NCBI GenBank assembly: GCA_034670405.1
Contig: JAXDDX010000167.1
Location: 191,001 to 255,000 of the forward strand
From: Hoplostethus atlanticus
Taxonomy: Eukaryota; Chordata; Actinopteri; Trachichthyiformes; Trachichthyidae
DNA: 64,000 nt
Direction: 5' to 3'
Each line of letters starts with the position of its first letter. The stretch's first letter is position 1. Below, piece by piece: positions 50,470-62,166 of this stretch. The notes below the pieces were generated by a model. The model was not told the DNA's origin and searched no databases. It saw only the letters and a list, made by a program, of their open reading frames with translations. Both the position numbers and the translations under genes were made by a program.

Positions 50470-52591
50470 TCAGGCCTTCTGCTGAGCGGACACACCCTTC
50501 CAGTAGTCCAGTATGTCGTGGAGATCCTCATCCTTAGCAAATTGCACCTTTCGCCTCAGCGCGTGTCCAGCCGCCACGTATCCTTCCTCTTCCATAGAAG
50601 CTTGCCGGTGCCTCTTGCGGTGCAGTTTGAACCTCTCCCACAGCCCCAGGGTCGGGGTGCAGAGGAGCCCTTCTTCCTCCTCGTCTTCCTCGGGGCTGGA
50701 GCAGTAGCTGAGGTTGTGGTACTGGGGTGAGAGGGGGTAGTGGGGAGACAGCTGGGAGTACGCCAGCTCCCGCTGCTTGGCCTGCCTGCTGAGGGTGAGG
50801 GGGTCCAGGACGGTGGGCTTACGGCCCCCTGGGTGGTGGTGGAGCTCTTGCAGGATCTGGGGGTGGTGCTGCAGCTCCTGGAGGTGCTGCTGGGAGCCTG
50901 GGTAAGAGTGACGGTGCTCATTGTACTGGCGGATTCGCTGGGCTTCAGCTCGCAAGATAGCTGCTGCTGGGGTGACCGTGCGGATGGCCTCTCCTCCTCC
51001 ACCTTCTCGTTCTCCTCCGCCTCTCTCTCGGGGGGAGGTCCTCTCGATGTAGCGGGTCTCGGAGGAGTGGTAGCCTCCCTCCGAGCGGAACGAGCGGGGG
51101 CTGCGTGCAGAGCCGGGGGAAGAGGAGGTGCTGGGCCGTTTGGAGGTGGGAGGAGCCTCCATGCTGTGGTGGCGCTGCAAGGAGTGATGGTAGCTTCTCC
51201 CCCTCTCTTCTCCTCTTCCTCCTCTTCCTCCCTTATACACCGGGGAGAGGAACTCGCCTCCTTTTTCTCCTCTCTCTCCTCCCTGGTCGGAGAGTAGCAC
51301 CAGCTGTGGCTCAGCGGTTGACACCGCCCCTCCGCCCGCAGAGGAGGGGGATTTGATCCCCTGTTGGAAGGAGGTAGACTCCGATTTGAGAGCGTCTATA
51401 CAGTTGTTGATGATCTGGTTCACTTTGTCCACTTCTTTAGCGATGGTGGAGATCTCTGCTACCGAGCCCTGGGGGTTGGCTTGGGGTGACATCTCCCTTT
51501 CTCGCTCTCTTTCTCGCTCTCTCTCTCTGTCTCTCTCTCGTTCCACCCCGGACCCTCTGACTTCCATGTAGTTGAGTTTGGCAGGTTTGTGTGCTGGTGT
51601 TTCAATCACCTCCTGTAGCTTGTATGGATCCATCTCTCCACCCTGGGGCAGGTAGGGCATCCTGGACAAACTCTCCCCCACAGCAAGCATCTGTTTCTGG
51701 GAGCCCCCTCCTCCACCGCCTCCCTCTATCTCCCCTCCTCCCCCATACTTGAGCTCTATCAGCGTCCTCTGTATCCTGTTCATCTTCCTCTCCTTCTCTT
51801 CCATCATCCTCTTCTTCCTCAGACAGTGGACGACAAAGCCCAGGAAAAGCAGCATGCCGAACAGACAGCCCAGGATGGTCATAATGTAGTGAGTGGCCGA
51901 CGACTCATTGGCTATCCTCCCGACCCCGGCCTGCTGTCCTGTGTGGATGGTCAGACAAGTGTGGTTGAAGCGCAGGGAGTTCCTGATGGACGCCACACAG
52001 TAAGTGTAGTCTGTGTGAGGCTTCAAGTTCTTTAGCTCGATATCTTCTTTTTGACTTTTCAGATTCTGGATGTCTGTGAAGAAACTGTTGTTGTAAAGCA
52101 CCAGGATGTACATTTTCCGGTACGGGTGTGGGATCTGAACCGTGATCACGGCGCTCGAGTGCGACACCTGCTTCGGCTTCATGACGGGATTGGAGTCGGA
52201 GAAGATGGGGCTCAAGCTGATCGGCTCCTCGGGCGAGGCTCCGGAAGGGCAGTCGTCCAAACCGCACGGCGAGGCGAAATCCGGGGGCGGGGTGGTGGAG
52301 CCTATCACAAAGTACGGGGTCACGCTGCCGCCGTCGTCCGTGCAGACGATGCTGAGCATGTGCAGGGCGTTGCGGTGGGCGAGCATGCGGGGGTTCTGGC
52401 TGAGGAGGTTGTAGCCGGAGAAACCCGCGGGGGAGTCGCACGCCATCCTCTCGTTGGTCCTGTTGGGGAAGGCCGAGAGCCAGCGCAGGAAGCCCAGCAG
52501 CTCGCAGGAGCAGTTGAAGGGGTTGGTGTACAGCTCACAGGTGGTCAGCTTGGTGAGGCCGGAGAACAAACTGCCATCCAACACCTGGATC
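50470..52591 (-). CDS. elfn1: elfn1 terminal coding exon D (residues 204-910)
   Basis: Acceptor CTCTCTCTCAG. It holds the last LRR, the C-terminal cap, the fibronectin-III domain, the membrane span and the whole cytoplasmic tail to TGA at 50472-50470. Two low-complexity insertions relative to human are visible: a glycine run at residues about 487-500 and an Arg-Glu run at about 554-571. Confidence 0.96.
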
Positions 52592-52662
52592 CTGAGAGAG
52601 AGACCGCGGATTTAACCTCACGACAATTTGGGGAAGCAATAAACAACTTGCATGTAATGTAT

Positions 52663-52714
<52 letters not shown>

Positions 52715-53854
52715 CCGTACCTATTCATGGAGAGGTCTATATTCTCTATGTTGGGGCATTCCCAGAAGGTGTTGGGTGTAACAGTCTCGATGAGGTTGGC
52801 CTGCAGGTAGAGATACTGCAGCTTGCCCAGGCCTCGCAGCATCCCCTCTGTCAGGTTCCTCAGCTTGTTAAAGCCCATCTGGAGAACCTGGGGGGAGAAA
52901 GACAAGGGGAATTACTCTAATCTCCAAGGCGCTGGCCAGCACCAGGCATCAGTAGTAACAAGCAGGTAACACACACACACCACAGACAGAAGACTGTTCG
53001 GTACAATCCTTCGTGTTTCACGTGCTGATCTAAGCCGCTATGCTGTGCTGCATTGACTCAGATCTTCCTTGTTCCCATTTTCCCCCTCCTGGCACAAGTC
53101 CAGCGCTTGTGGAGGATGTGAAACAAGGCCAGCTCATTACGGCTGAACTCAGCTCAGTTTGGTGAAAATGCTCTGCGCTTTTGCTTGAGCATTTCTGGAG
53201 GCCGAAATGATTGCCTTTCTCCTGTGAGTGTGTGTGTGTGTGTGATTGGCTGTATTTGTGTTTGACGTTTCCATGACGTGAATCTATGCTTGCGTGTGCG
53301 TCTGATGACTAACCTGCAGGTTGAATTGTGCTGAGAATGCTCCGTCCTCCACGTAGCTGATGTCGTTCTTGGTGAGGTTCAGATAGGTGAGGTTGCCGAA
53401 GCGACTGAGAGAAGAGTAGTGGACCGACCGGATCTTGTTCTCGTTCAGCCTCAAATCCACGATAGTGCTGTTGAGGAAGTGTACAGATTGTAGAGTTTGG
53501 CTAAGAGAAGACAGAATTACTGTGGAGGAAACTCTGCAACGCTCTTAAGGCGAAACACTCTCACCTGTTGATGTGGGCCGGGATGGCCTCGTACGGCGGC
53601 TGGTTCATACTGCAGATAGCCAGCCACACGAAGCCTTTCTCCCCTTCGATGAGCCAGCAGTCAGACGTTACCGTTGGCAACCGCATTATTGACAGCAGGG
53701 CAAACCAATAGAGGAAGGACCTGGCCGTGGACAGGGCCGCTGACGACGAAGCTCCAGTCACTTTGTGGCTCTGCCGACCCAGTCCCGCCCCCTGGGCTAT
53801 ATGGGATGTCTTTACGATATCCATTGGAGAAAGCCGTCCGGAGATGCTCGCCAT
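50470..53854 (-). CDS. elfn1: elfn1: extracellular LRR and fibronectin type III domain-containing 1, 4 coding exons
   Basis: ELFN1 is a single-pass synaptic membrane protein. In mammals it binds group III metabotropic glutamate receptors across the synapse and binds protein phosphatase 1 inside the cell. Exons on the minus strand: 53854-53565, 53467-53314, 52887-52721, 52591-50470; all GT-AG and in phase, giving 910 codons plus stop (human 828). In order: hydrophobic signal near residues 47-59; N-terminal cap DCWLIEGEKGFVWLAICS (65-82); leucine-rich repeats to about 215; LRR C-terminal cap NPFNCSCELLGFLRWL (227-242); fibronectin-III domain about 344-418; membrane span about 440-461; long cytoplasmic tail with SVAEISTIAKEVDKVNQIIN and NNCIDALKSESTSFQ (both as in human); PP1-binding KVQF at 885-888; conserved end DLHDILDYWKGVSAQ. 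Teleosts often carry two elfn1 copies; a or b cannot be assigned here. Confidence 0.95.
51490..51543 (-). repeat. elfn1: Coding (GA)n-type repeat in elfn1 (Arg-Glu run)
   Basis: An impure GAGA/GCGA tract translated as alternating Arg-Glu at residues about 554-571 of the cytoplasmic tail. Human ELFN1 has no such run at this position. Confidence 0.9.
51703..51744 (-). repeat. elfn1: Coding GGN repeat in elfn1 (glycine run)
   Basis: Encodes GGGGEIEGGGGGGG at residues about 487-500, just after LIELKY. Human has PELEAPG at this point. Confidence 0.9.
52592..52720 (-). other. elfn1: elfn1 intron between exons C and D
   Basis: A 129-bp intron made mostly of (GT)n on the minus strand, starting ten bases after the donor, and (GA)n, ending in CTCTCTCTCAG. 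Confidence 0.9.
52721..52887 (-). CDS. elfn1: elfn1 coding exon C, LRRs (residues 149-203, splits 204)
   Basis: Acceptor CTCCCCCCAG, donor ATGAATAG|GTACGG. It encodes VLQMGFNKLRNLTEGMLRGL then KLQYLYLQANLIETV and WECPNIENIDLSMNR, nearly identical to human ELFN1. Confidence 0.95.
53314..53467 (-). CDS. elfn1: elfn1 coding exon B, LRRs (residues 97-148)
   Basis: Acceptor TTCCTCAACAG, donor CTGCAG|GTTAGT. It encodes STIVDLRLNENKIRSV, SLSRFGNLTYLNLTKN and GAFSAQFNLQ, matching human LRR residues closely. It is too short and lacks the ATG to stand alone. Confidence 0.93.
53565..53854 (-). CDS. elfn1: elfn1 coding exon A (residues 1-96, splits 97)
   Basis: The ATG at 53854 has an immediate upstream in-frame TAG. 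That TAG could instead be the end of an acceptor, since a CCTCACTCCCTTCCTC tract precedes it on the minus strand. The exon carries the signal segment and DCWLIEGEKGFVWLAICS, with MNQPPYEAIPAHIN matching human QNQPPYEAIPQQIN. Donor AACAG|GTGAGA. About 45 residues precede the hydrophobic signal, which is unusual. Confidence 0.82.
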
Positions 53855-54307
53855 CTAACCTAGTCCCATCGAGGAAGGGAGTGAGGTTTTTTTTGCTTGT
53901 TTATGTGATACTATCTCAGTGTAGCTTGCTTTGGTGTTGCCTGAAGAGTTGTGTCTATGCCACCTCAGTTGGAATCACACTACGTATAGTAAAGTATTAC
54001 TGTGCCGTCTTGGTTATGTTATACCCCCAGAAATAAAGGATCAAATAAAGAACAAATGTGTAAGGAGAGGGATGCATCTCCTCGTTGGCAGTATGTGTGT
54101 GTGTGAGTAAACTGTATCCGTTGTTAAATTATGGGGTCACATTTGATTTGTTATGTATGAATTGGCAAGTGAAGCCGTCCTCGTCCTCGCGCCAGACGGG
54201 CTGGTACTCATGTCCTCTGTGGCCGTCTGCATTTCTGATTGGACGAGCACCTCTTTTCTTTCTTCCTCATCGCTCACTGCTCTGTACTTGGTGTGAGAAC
54301 TGGTCCC

Positions 54308-54308
<1 letters not shown>

Positions 54309-54367
<59 letters not shown>
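54309..54367. repeat. (GA)n microsatellite
   Basis: Pure AG run. Confidence 0.98.
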
Positions 54368-54370
<3 letters not shown>

Positions 54371-54697
54371 GGGTGGTTGTTATAAAATAATCGCTAATGA
54401 AGCACAGTGGTTTATTTTGTTAGATGGCAACAAACTCAACCCTGTTACCAGAGGTAGTTAGCTCTACTTATATAACAGTCTGGCACACATACACCCACCC
54501 ACACCCACTCACACACACACACACACACACACACACAAGTATGCACGTGCACACTCGTACGCACACAAAACTATCCCATGCACAAAAGACACTTCTTGAC
54601 AACTCCAATTAGCACACATGGGTGCAGATGCTCACACAAACACCTGCAATGCTTAAAAATACACACGGCTTGACACGGCGCGGTGCGTGTGAGCGTG

Positions 54698-54702
<5 letters not shown>

Positions 54703-54748
<46 letters not shown>
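54703..54748. repeat. (AC)n microsatellite
   Basis: Pure AC run. Confidence 0.96.
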
Positions 54749-54749
<1 letters not shown>

Positions 54750-55480
54750 CATATTCCCATTAGCTTCAGGGCCCTGATAGGGCTGAGGATGGCCACGGCT
54801 CTGATACTGTATCTAATTAATTAATCTGCTCTAAATAAAACACTTCCTGGGACAAACAGCTGATGTCTGACGGAGCAGGGGAGTCAGGGGGAGGAGGGGG
54901 GAGGAGGCGGCGGCTACAAAGAGCTATGGATGAAGAGGAGGAGGAAAGGTGAGGAGAGATGGAGGCAGTGCCCGAGGAGCAGGGGGGGAGTACTGTGAGA
55001 AAAACAGGAGGTTGGAAAGAGACGAGTGGCTCTTGCTTGTCTGGGGAATTTGCTAGAATAGTTGCTTCCCCTTTCTCTCTGAGAGCCCTCTTCTGGGTTC
55101 TTGGAGCAACAAAACAGGCAGGATGTGACATCACGGGGTGGGAGAGAGCATAAGGTCCACCCTTCCTCACAAAGATCTTTTGATTGCACATGAATAGCAG
55201 TGAGGTGCTGACGTGTCACCAGCGAGACAGAACCTTGTGAATGGACTATACACCTCAACTGAACGGCTTCATTTCTATTCTCATATGAACGTCACCCTGT
55301 GTGTCTGTGCATGTGCAGGAGCGTGCATGTGTGTATGTGTGTGTGTGTACGTACACGCAAGGCATTTCCACCCAGTCAGCACAATCTATAATTGATGGTG
55401 AGACTTCCTCCCACGTAGCATGAGACAAACTACCCAGTGAGGTCACCAGAGAAAGGATAGGAACTGCTGCCAGCTACGGA

Positions 55481-55481
<1 letters not shown>

Positions 55482-55532
<51 letters not shown>
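55482..55532. repeat. (AC)n microsatellite
   Basis: Pure AC run. Confidence 0.97.
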
Positions 55533-55534
<2 letters not shown>

Positions 55535-56144
55535 CACAGGAATTGTCCATTTTGCTGACCTAGGGTTAAATAGGGTAAACAAACTGTTGAGAAGAGAGGA
55601 GGTGGGGGTGTATGGAGGATGCAGAGCAGGTCCAGTTAACATGCAGTGACGGCTGCTTTCTGCCTGACCTCTTTCTGTGACATCGACTGAAAGGCCAAAA
55701 GACAGAAGAGAAAGTGAAGGGCAGCGGAGAGTCGGAGGCTAGAGAGAAAGGAAGCAGAGAGGTACAGTAACAGCCACTGCCTTGCACTTGACCTCCTTTT
55801 GTAGTAAAGGAACAAACATGATATGAACAGAAGAAACTGTTGAGAGTCTGTCGGCCTCTCTTCCTTCTTACATCATTCATTTGCAGCATCGTGACTGGCT
55901 AGTTTTCTGTCATGTCACACACTCAAAGATTTATAAGGTACAAACCGTTGTACTAGGGGTGTAAATATATGCCTTTGGACCCAAGGGTACCAAGTTCAGT
56001 TAACCTTGCCTGAAAAAAGGGTGCTGGTACTGTGACTGTGGTGGATTCAGTATCCCAGGTTGATGTACATGTAGGACACACACGGCAAAACCTTGGAGTA
56101 CGTTGAGAGAGCTGGGCTTGGCTGCAGTACTCTCTCTCTCTTGC

Positions 56145-56147
<3 letters not shown>

Positions 56148-56183
<36 letters not shown>
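56148..56183. repeat. (AC)n microsatellite
   Basis: Pure AC run; another lies at 56299-56337. Confidence 0.96.
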
Positions 56184-56188
<5 letters not shown>

Positions 56189-56296
56189 AGACACGGCAGT
56201 GCTTCACCTTTCTCACACACTCTGCCAAACAGCAGGGCACTGAGCCTCTCTGCAAGAGTGGTTTTATCTGTAGAACATCCCTCTATTCTGCTCTCA

Positions 56297-56342
<46 letters not shown>

Positions 56343-56429
56343 CTTTTTAGCTTATGGTAGTTCAAAATGATGACTTCCACTCCTGTTTATCAGTGACTTT
56401 TAAAGTGAGTCTAGAGTCCAATGCTGGAG

Positions 56430-56625
56430 CCACATGTGTTCCTCCAGATAGGGCATGTATAGTCTGGGTTACCCGCTCCTACTGCTGGACCCCTTCATAA
56501 CAGAGCTGCCTCCAGTGTATCTTGGGCAGCTTGTACCTCAAAGTGAAGGTCCAGGATGCCACATGTCTTCAGGGCTGTCTTGATCTGATCTCTGTACCCC
56601 CCAGCAGTGTGTGACCGCAGGGGTA
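56430..56625 (-). pseudogene. Non-LTR retrotransposon ORF relic (C-terminal)
   Basis: The minus strand reads, with frame breaks, RDQIKTALKTCGILDL and later DYTCPIWRNTCG, resembling the C-terminus of fish LINE reverse-transcriptase proteins (a DTLKxSLKxCGI-like segment followed by a CxxC finger). From memory, heavily decayed. Confidence 0.35.
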
Positions 56626-57327
56626 GCTGCCTGTATACGACTCAACGTGGCGGGCGGTCCCTCAGGCATCCTTTTTAATGTGGCTGGGCCAGAGTAGCTG
56701 TTCTTATCTCAGGCTCCGTACTGTTGGAGCTGATGGTAGAGTTGCCAGGGGTTTATCCTCCGTGGTGATGGTGGAAGTGTCCTCAGTCTTAGAGATTGAT
56801 GACTCAGAGTCTCGTCCTGTCGTCGGCTCTCCCCGCTGCTGTTTGCACCTCTGATGTATGTGTATCTCTGTATCTCTTCAGGCTGCAGGAGGCGGCAGGG
56901 ATTCCAGTTTGTCAGGAGATCGCCTAGCATGCGCCGCTAACAGGATGTGCTCCCCTGGCCGTTGTCTTCCTGGACATACAGTACCCACAAGGCAGCGGGG
57001 CAGTGGTTGGTTGATGCCTGGACGTGTCCGTACACTCGGCGGGCCTGCACAGCTCCACTGCAGCTCTGCACCAAGTTAGCCTGGGGCCGCGAAGTCTCCC
57101 GGTTACCGCGAAGGAGGCCTGGCAGAAATCTTGGTGATGGAGAGGCTGTGCAGCGGCGGGGGGGGGGAGACTTACACACTAGGTTGCTTCCAATTTCACA
57201 CGTAGGCTAGCCGGCGGCAGCGAGCTGTAAGCAAGAGGATTGTGGAGCAGGTGGGAAGCAGGCATGCACCTTCACTCTAACTACTGCACTACTGCACTAG
57301 ACGCATCACAACACCCTGTGGGCGAGC

Positions 57328-57360
<33 letters not shown>

Positions 57361-58617
57361 CTGCAGTCACATCATCTATTCTTCCTTGTCGCATATACAC
57401 ACATCCCTTTTCATCAAACCATTCTCTCCTCACTCCTCACCTCTGTCCTCCCCTCGTCCTCCCTCCCAACCCCCGGCATCCCCAACCCTCCTCTGGGTGA
57501 CTGATGAACGGTACTTACCTAGATGGGTTGTACTAGGCAGGCAGAAATATGAGTACATTAATAACATCACGCATTAACACACATGACACACACACACACA
57601 CAGCTTCCCATTTGAGTGTGTAGTGGGGCATTACGTACCCTGCCAGTATCCTCATTGCTATTCTGAACATGTTCTGGTAAACATCACCCGCTCCCGCCCA
57701 CAAACCTTCAACTTTAAACATGAAGAAGACGACGGGTCAGTGACACCCATGTACTGTGTGTGTGCCCGCATGTATGTGAATGTGTCCTGACAGTAATAAC
57801 GATGCTGATGACACCATCCAACACTACAGGCAGCTGTTCCAGACAAATGAAGGAATCTGTCTCTTTCCAGTGAATTCCCTCCCCTCGGTTTGACTGGCTT
57901 GCACGTGCATTTTTGCGATGTGAAGATGGCAGAAACGAACAGAACGCACTATTATCGGATGACATTTTCTCTGTTGGATGCAATTTATTGTGGTCTTTGT
58001 CGCCAACTGCAAAGCCCTTAACGGCCGATATTCCGGCGCTGGTTGATTTCCACGCTACATGTTGATTTTTTTAAGGTTATTTTAGGGGATTTATGTAACG
58101 CAGAGGTTAGTTTACAGTCTCCTCGGTTTCCCTGACGGGCTGGGAAAGCCTGCGTGATGCCTTCAAGTAAATCTGTCCGCTTAAAGACTTCAAGAAGATT
58201 CCAAACCTAATTTCTCCGGCTGAATTCAAAGCTAGTAGTTGGAGCTGTGTGAGGTGAATCTGTGGGAGGTGTCACCGGTCTGAATAAGTTGTTTCCTGTC
58301 TGTCTGTCTGTCTGCCTGTCTCTCCCACCCTTCTCTCTCTTGCTCTCCCTGTATTATCTATGTGACCAGGTTTCCCTTGCAGATTTTGGGTGCCACCTGG
58401 TTGAATGTAGGTTCCTTTGAGCCTCATGGTGCTCAGTAAAGTGTTCCCTCTCTATGAAGCGTATCGATTCCCCAGGAAGTGGAGACGTCAAACCGTAGAT
58501 GAGCTTGTGAAGAATTAATCTTTCCTCAGTGGCCTGGGAGTTCACATCAAACTGTATTACACAATCTGTTCTGGGCAGTACTAAACTACTTTTCCCTCAG
58601 GTGTTTACTCCCTCACA

Positions 58618-58618
<1 letters not shown>

Positions 58619-58681
<63 letters not shown>
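58619..58681. repeat. (CA)n microsatellite
   Basis: Pure CA run. Confidence 0.97.
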
Positions 58682-58684
<3 letters not shown>

Positions 58685-58784
58685 TTTCCTAGGCACATGA
58701 CACATGAGATTTGTGCAATCGATAAAAGTGAGTCATCTGGATTACATTAGATTACTGAGCAAAAAGAAGGGAGGGAGAAGGGAG

Positions 58785-58828
<44 letters not shown>

Positions 58829-59155
58829 GGGGTAGGGGGGTGAACGAGAGACAGACACGGACCAAAAAGCATCAAGTACGACTCCACATATTACCACCAG
58901 GAGACAACGTGCCTGTCGCCCGCACCATTCAAACACATCCATTACAATGTAATTTGTTTTGACTCTCAGTCTCACCCATCCTCGCTCATTCGCCTCCCCC
59001 CCCCAACCCCTCTCTCTCCCTCCATCACAGAGATTGACTTTTAAGGAAATAAGACTTCAGCATCACACAACGTCACACATCCCTGATGGGGAATGAAAGC
59101 CTAAGTCTTTTCTCCCTTATACTCCGCCTCGGGGGTTTGGAGCAGGGGGGATGAT

Positions 59156-59192
59156 GGAGGGGGAGGGAGGGGAGGGGAGGGGGGGGGTGGGT
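59156..59192 (+). repeat. G-run cluster (quadruplex-type motif)
   Basis: Five or more runs of at least three G separated by one A or T. Confidence 0.85.
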
Positions 59193-59786
59193 TGAGCTGA
59201 CGTCCAGACCCAGTTTGATGGACATTTCTATAAGAGATATGAAAACACAGAGCGTGACGGACATTTCTATTATAGAAATACTCCACTGCCTGCTACCCAG
59301 CCTGTGTTGACAGGCACTACTGTGTTGTAGGGGATGGCCACTGGGACAAAAAGGGGGGGAAACGCTGTGGCACAAACTGTATTTACTATATTTTCTGTAT
59401 TTCTCATTGTGGTGCAATCTCTGTCTCTTCTTCTCTCTGTGGCACAATCTGTCTCTGTCTTTCTGTCTGATATGCAGGAATAACAGGTGACGGTGATACA
59501 GAGCTCCTCTCTCTGCCCTGAGATGCTCTACTTCTCGTCACTCCTCCACGGAGAGAACACGTGAGATGCCGTGGATGATCCTTTCTGTACGTGGCGAAGC
59601 AGCAGGGACTGGTTACATAATACATTCAGCATTCAAAGGGGAGAAAGGGATGGAAGAGAACGAGGACAGAGCGAGGTGGAAGGAGCTAGGGCTCGGCGTC
59701 TGCTGCGAGGAAGGGAATTGTGTTTGTGTGAATGTGTATCGGAAAAATTACCACCCTCACCCGACATAGCACTTCTCCAAAAGCTG

Positions 59787-59788
<2 letters not shown>

Positions 59789-59851
<63 letters not shown>
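59789..59851. repeat. (AC)n microsatellite
   Basis: Pure AC run. Confidence 0.97.
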
Positions 59852-59855
<4 letters not shown>

Positions 59856-59954
59856 TGATAAATGTGTGTCTGTGTTGTCTGTCTCTCTCTCTGAGCAGGC
59901 AGTAGGCCAAAGATGGTTTTAACACGCTTAATGGGATTTCACACTCTGAAGTGT

Positions 59955-59975
59955 ACACACACACACACACACACA

Positions 59976-60028
<53 letters not shown>

Positions 60029-60029
60029 A
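59955..60029. repeat. (AC)n microsatellite, interrupted
   Basis: AC run with two TC interruptions, then GCGCGCGC. Confidence 0.96.
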
Positions 60030-60736
60030 CGCGCGCGCATACGTACACACTAATGTTGAAGATAGAAGATAAACATGTCTGAAAGCTATGTGTGATCCCG
60101 GACAAATAAACACACAGACACCCACACATGCACACTGGCTGATATAAAAGGATTTGTCAGGCTCCCACATTGTACACATGCACCGCTAATGGACTCCCAT
60201 ATCCACACAGTCACATTACTGCTGCTCGCTCATCGCAGCTGTTTGAAAAGGAGACGGCGATGAGCTTTTTCACACCTGCTAGAATGGAAACACAGGCACG
60301 CAGGCCACCGTACACACACACACACACCCGCCGTAATGCATCTGACCAGCATCTGCGTTGCATTAGTACAGTCACCTGCCCAGATGTTGTCAAGCACATC
60401 TGCAGAGCCAGATAGCACGCAGAGGGACTCAAACAACGAGTTGGCTTTTCCTTGGCACCTATGGCACACACACACACAACACTGCAGGAGTAGTTATCTG
60501 TTGTCTTCAGTGCATGCAGTAAAAAATATGGGCGCTCTACATTGAGACAGAGTGAGAGAGAGACTTCCTGGTAATGGAAGGCAGAGCTTATGTGCTGTGC
60601 TAGCTGGACCGTGTTATGGCCTGTCTGAAAACTTCTGCAAAGTTTGGGCTTCATAACTTCACCAGACAAATGACCTAGGCTACATACCATAACTCACACT
60701 GGAAAGCATCACTCTCCCTCTCTCTCTCTCGCCATC

Positions 60737-60738
<2 letters not shown>

Positions 60739-60783
<45 letters not shown>
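60739..60783. repeat. (AC)n microsatellite followed by (CAC)n and (AGC)n
   Basis: AC run followed by CCACCACCACCACC and AGCAGCAGCAGC. Confidence 0.95.
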
Positions 60784-60785
<2 letters not shown>

Positions 60786-60927
60786 ACCACCACCACCAGC
60801 AGCAGCAGCTGAAGAAGCATCACTCAGACACCTCTAGCTGTTCATTTTCTTGCTGTCTTGATACGTCCAGCCGACTGTAAAATGTTGTAAAAGCAACATC
60901 AGTGTCCACTGAGCACATGCACGCACG

Positions 60928-60930
<3 letters not shown>

Positions 60931-60980
<50 letters not shown>

Positions 60981-60990
60981 CACACACACA
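60931..60990. repeat. (AC)n microsatellite
   Basis: AC run with one G substitution. Confidence 0.96.
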
Positions 60991-61127
60991 CCCACAAACT
61001 CTTTCATCCTCAGGGTCACTGCCTCTAACTGATGAATACACTATGTAGAAAGTATTTTATAAAACTTACAACTCTGCCACCAGTACATGTTTGTGTTTGC
61101 ATGCCTGTCTGCTTGTGTTATTTGGTT

Positions 61128-61130
<3 letters not shown>

Positions 61131-61177
<47 letters not shown>
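61131..61177. repeat. (GT)n microsatellite
   Basis: Pure GT run. Confidence 0.96.
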
Positions 61178-61179
<2 letters not shown>

Positions 61180-62091
61180 AGAGAGAGAACAGTGAGGGGG
61201 TGATTGAAAGAGAGAGTTACAATGAAGACTGTAATAGGGATGCTCGGGATAAAAAGGGGAAAATAACAACACCATGGTACAAACTCTGTGTGTTTAATTC
61301 TGCCCCCAGTGGCAGCGAGAGGTAACTGCTTGAATTTTGGTCTTCGAACGGGGACTTCAATACCCAGAAATCATGTAGCGTGACGTCAGCAACCTGCACA
61401 CTCCTCGTATTGGCTTTTTTGGGGGGTCAGAGGGGGTGAAGGAAGTCTTTTCACTTCGTCACTTGCTTATCTCCCCCACCAGTGTCCATACCTGACACTG
61501 AAATAATAATTTGGGCAAATCTACGTTCTCATGAGGCCGACAAGATGTAGTAGTATTTTTACGTAATAATCTTGCCCAGGGCAGCTTTAAAAAGCATAAT
61601 CAAACATTTGGGTTGGAGAAAGGTCAGGAGCGTCAGTCTGAGGAGCACCTGGTCCGACCTGCGAGCGACGTGCCGGCCCACCGTGCAGGTTTCTGGTATC
61701 TGTCGTATCCCATCCAGGTAGAGCGATAACTCGTGTGTCATCTCCCTCAAATATTTGAAAATTTACTCAAGTATATTTGTTCCCCGGGTCTGTACTAAAC
61801 CACGGCTGAATCCCAAACAGTAGCACGCAACACTGCTCTCGCCACAGGCATCTACAGCCTCAATGACACCACAGGACAATGGCCACACACACACACACAC
61901 ACACACTGAATAATTAGGTCAATAGAAGTTAGTGTTATGCCTTGGTGGTTGTTCACGTGTGCAACAATAGTTGTGTGTCAGCAGAATATGCACACATGTT
62001 AACACACATGTGCTTTCAGGAAACACAAAGGACCTGAAGGGAGAGAAGGCAGCTCTGTGATTCTGCTATATAATTTAATCTGAACCCATTG

Positions 62092-62094
<3 letters not shown>

Positions 62095-62164
<70 letters not shown>
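62095..62164. repeat. (GA)n microsatellite
   Basis: Pure AG run. Confidence 0.98.

Positions 62165-62166
<2 letters not shown>

Noticed and set aside
50740..51297. A 185-residue + strand ORF
   Set aside because: Shadow of the GC-rich, Ser/Pro-rich elfn1 cytoplasmic tail.
52051..52920. A 289-residue ORF on the + strand
   Set aside because: It lies antisense to elfn1 exons C and D and runs through the CA repeat of the intron between them. The minus strand encodes the conserved protein.
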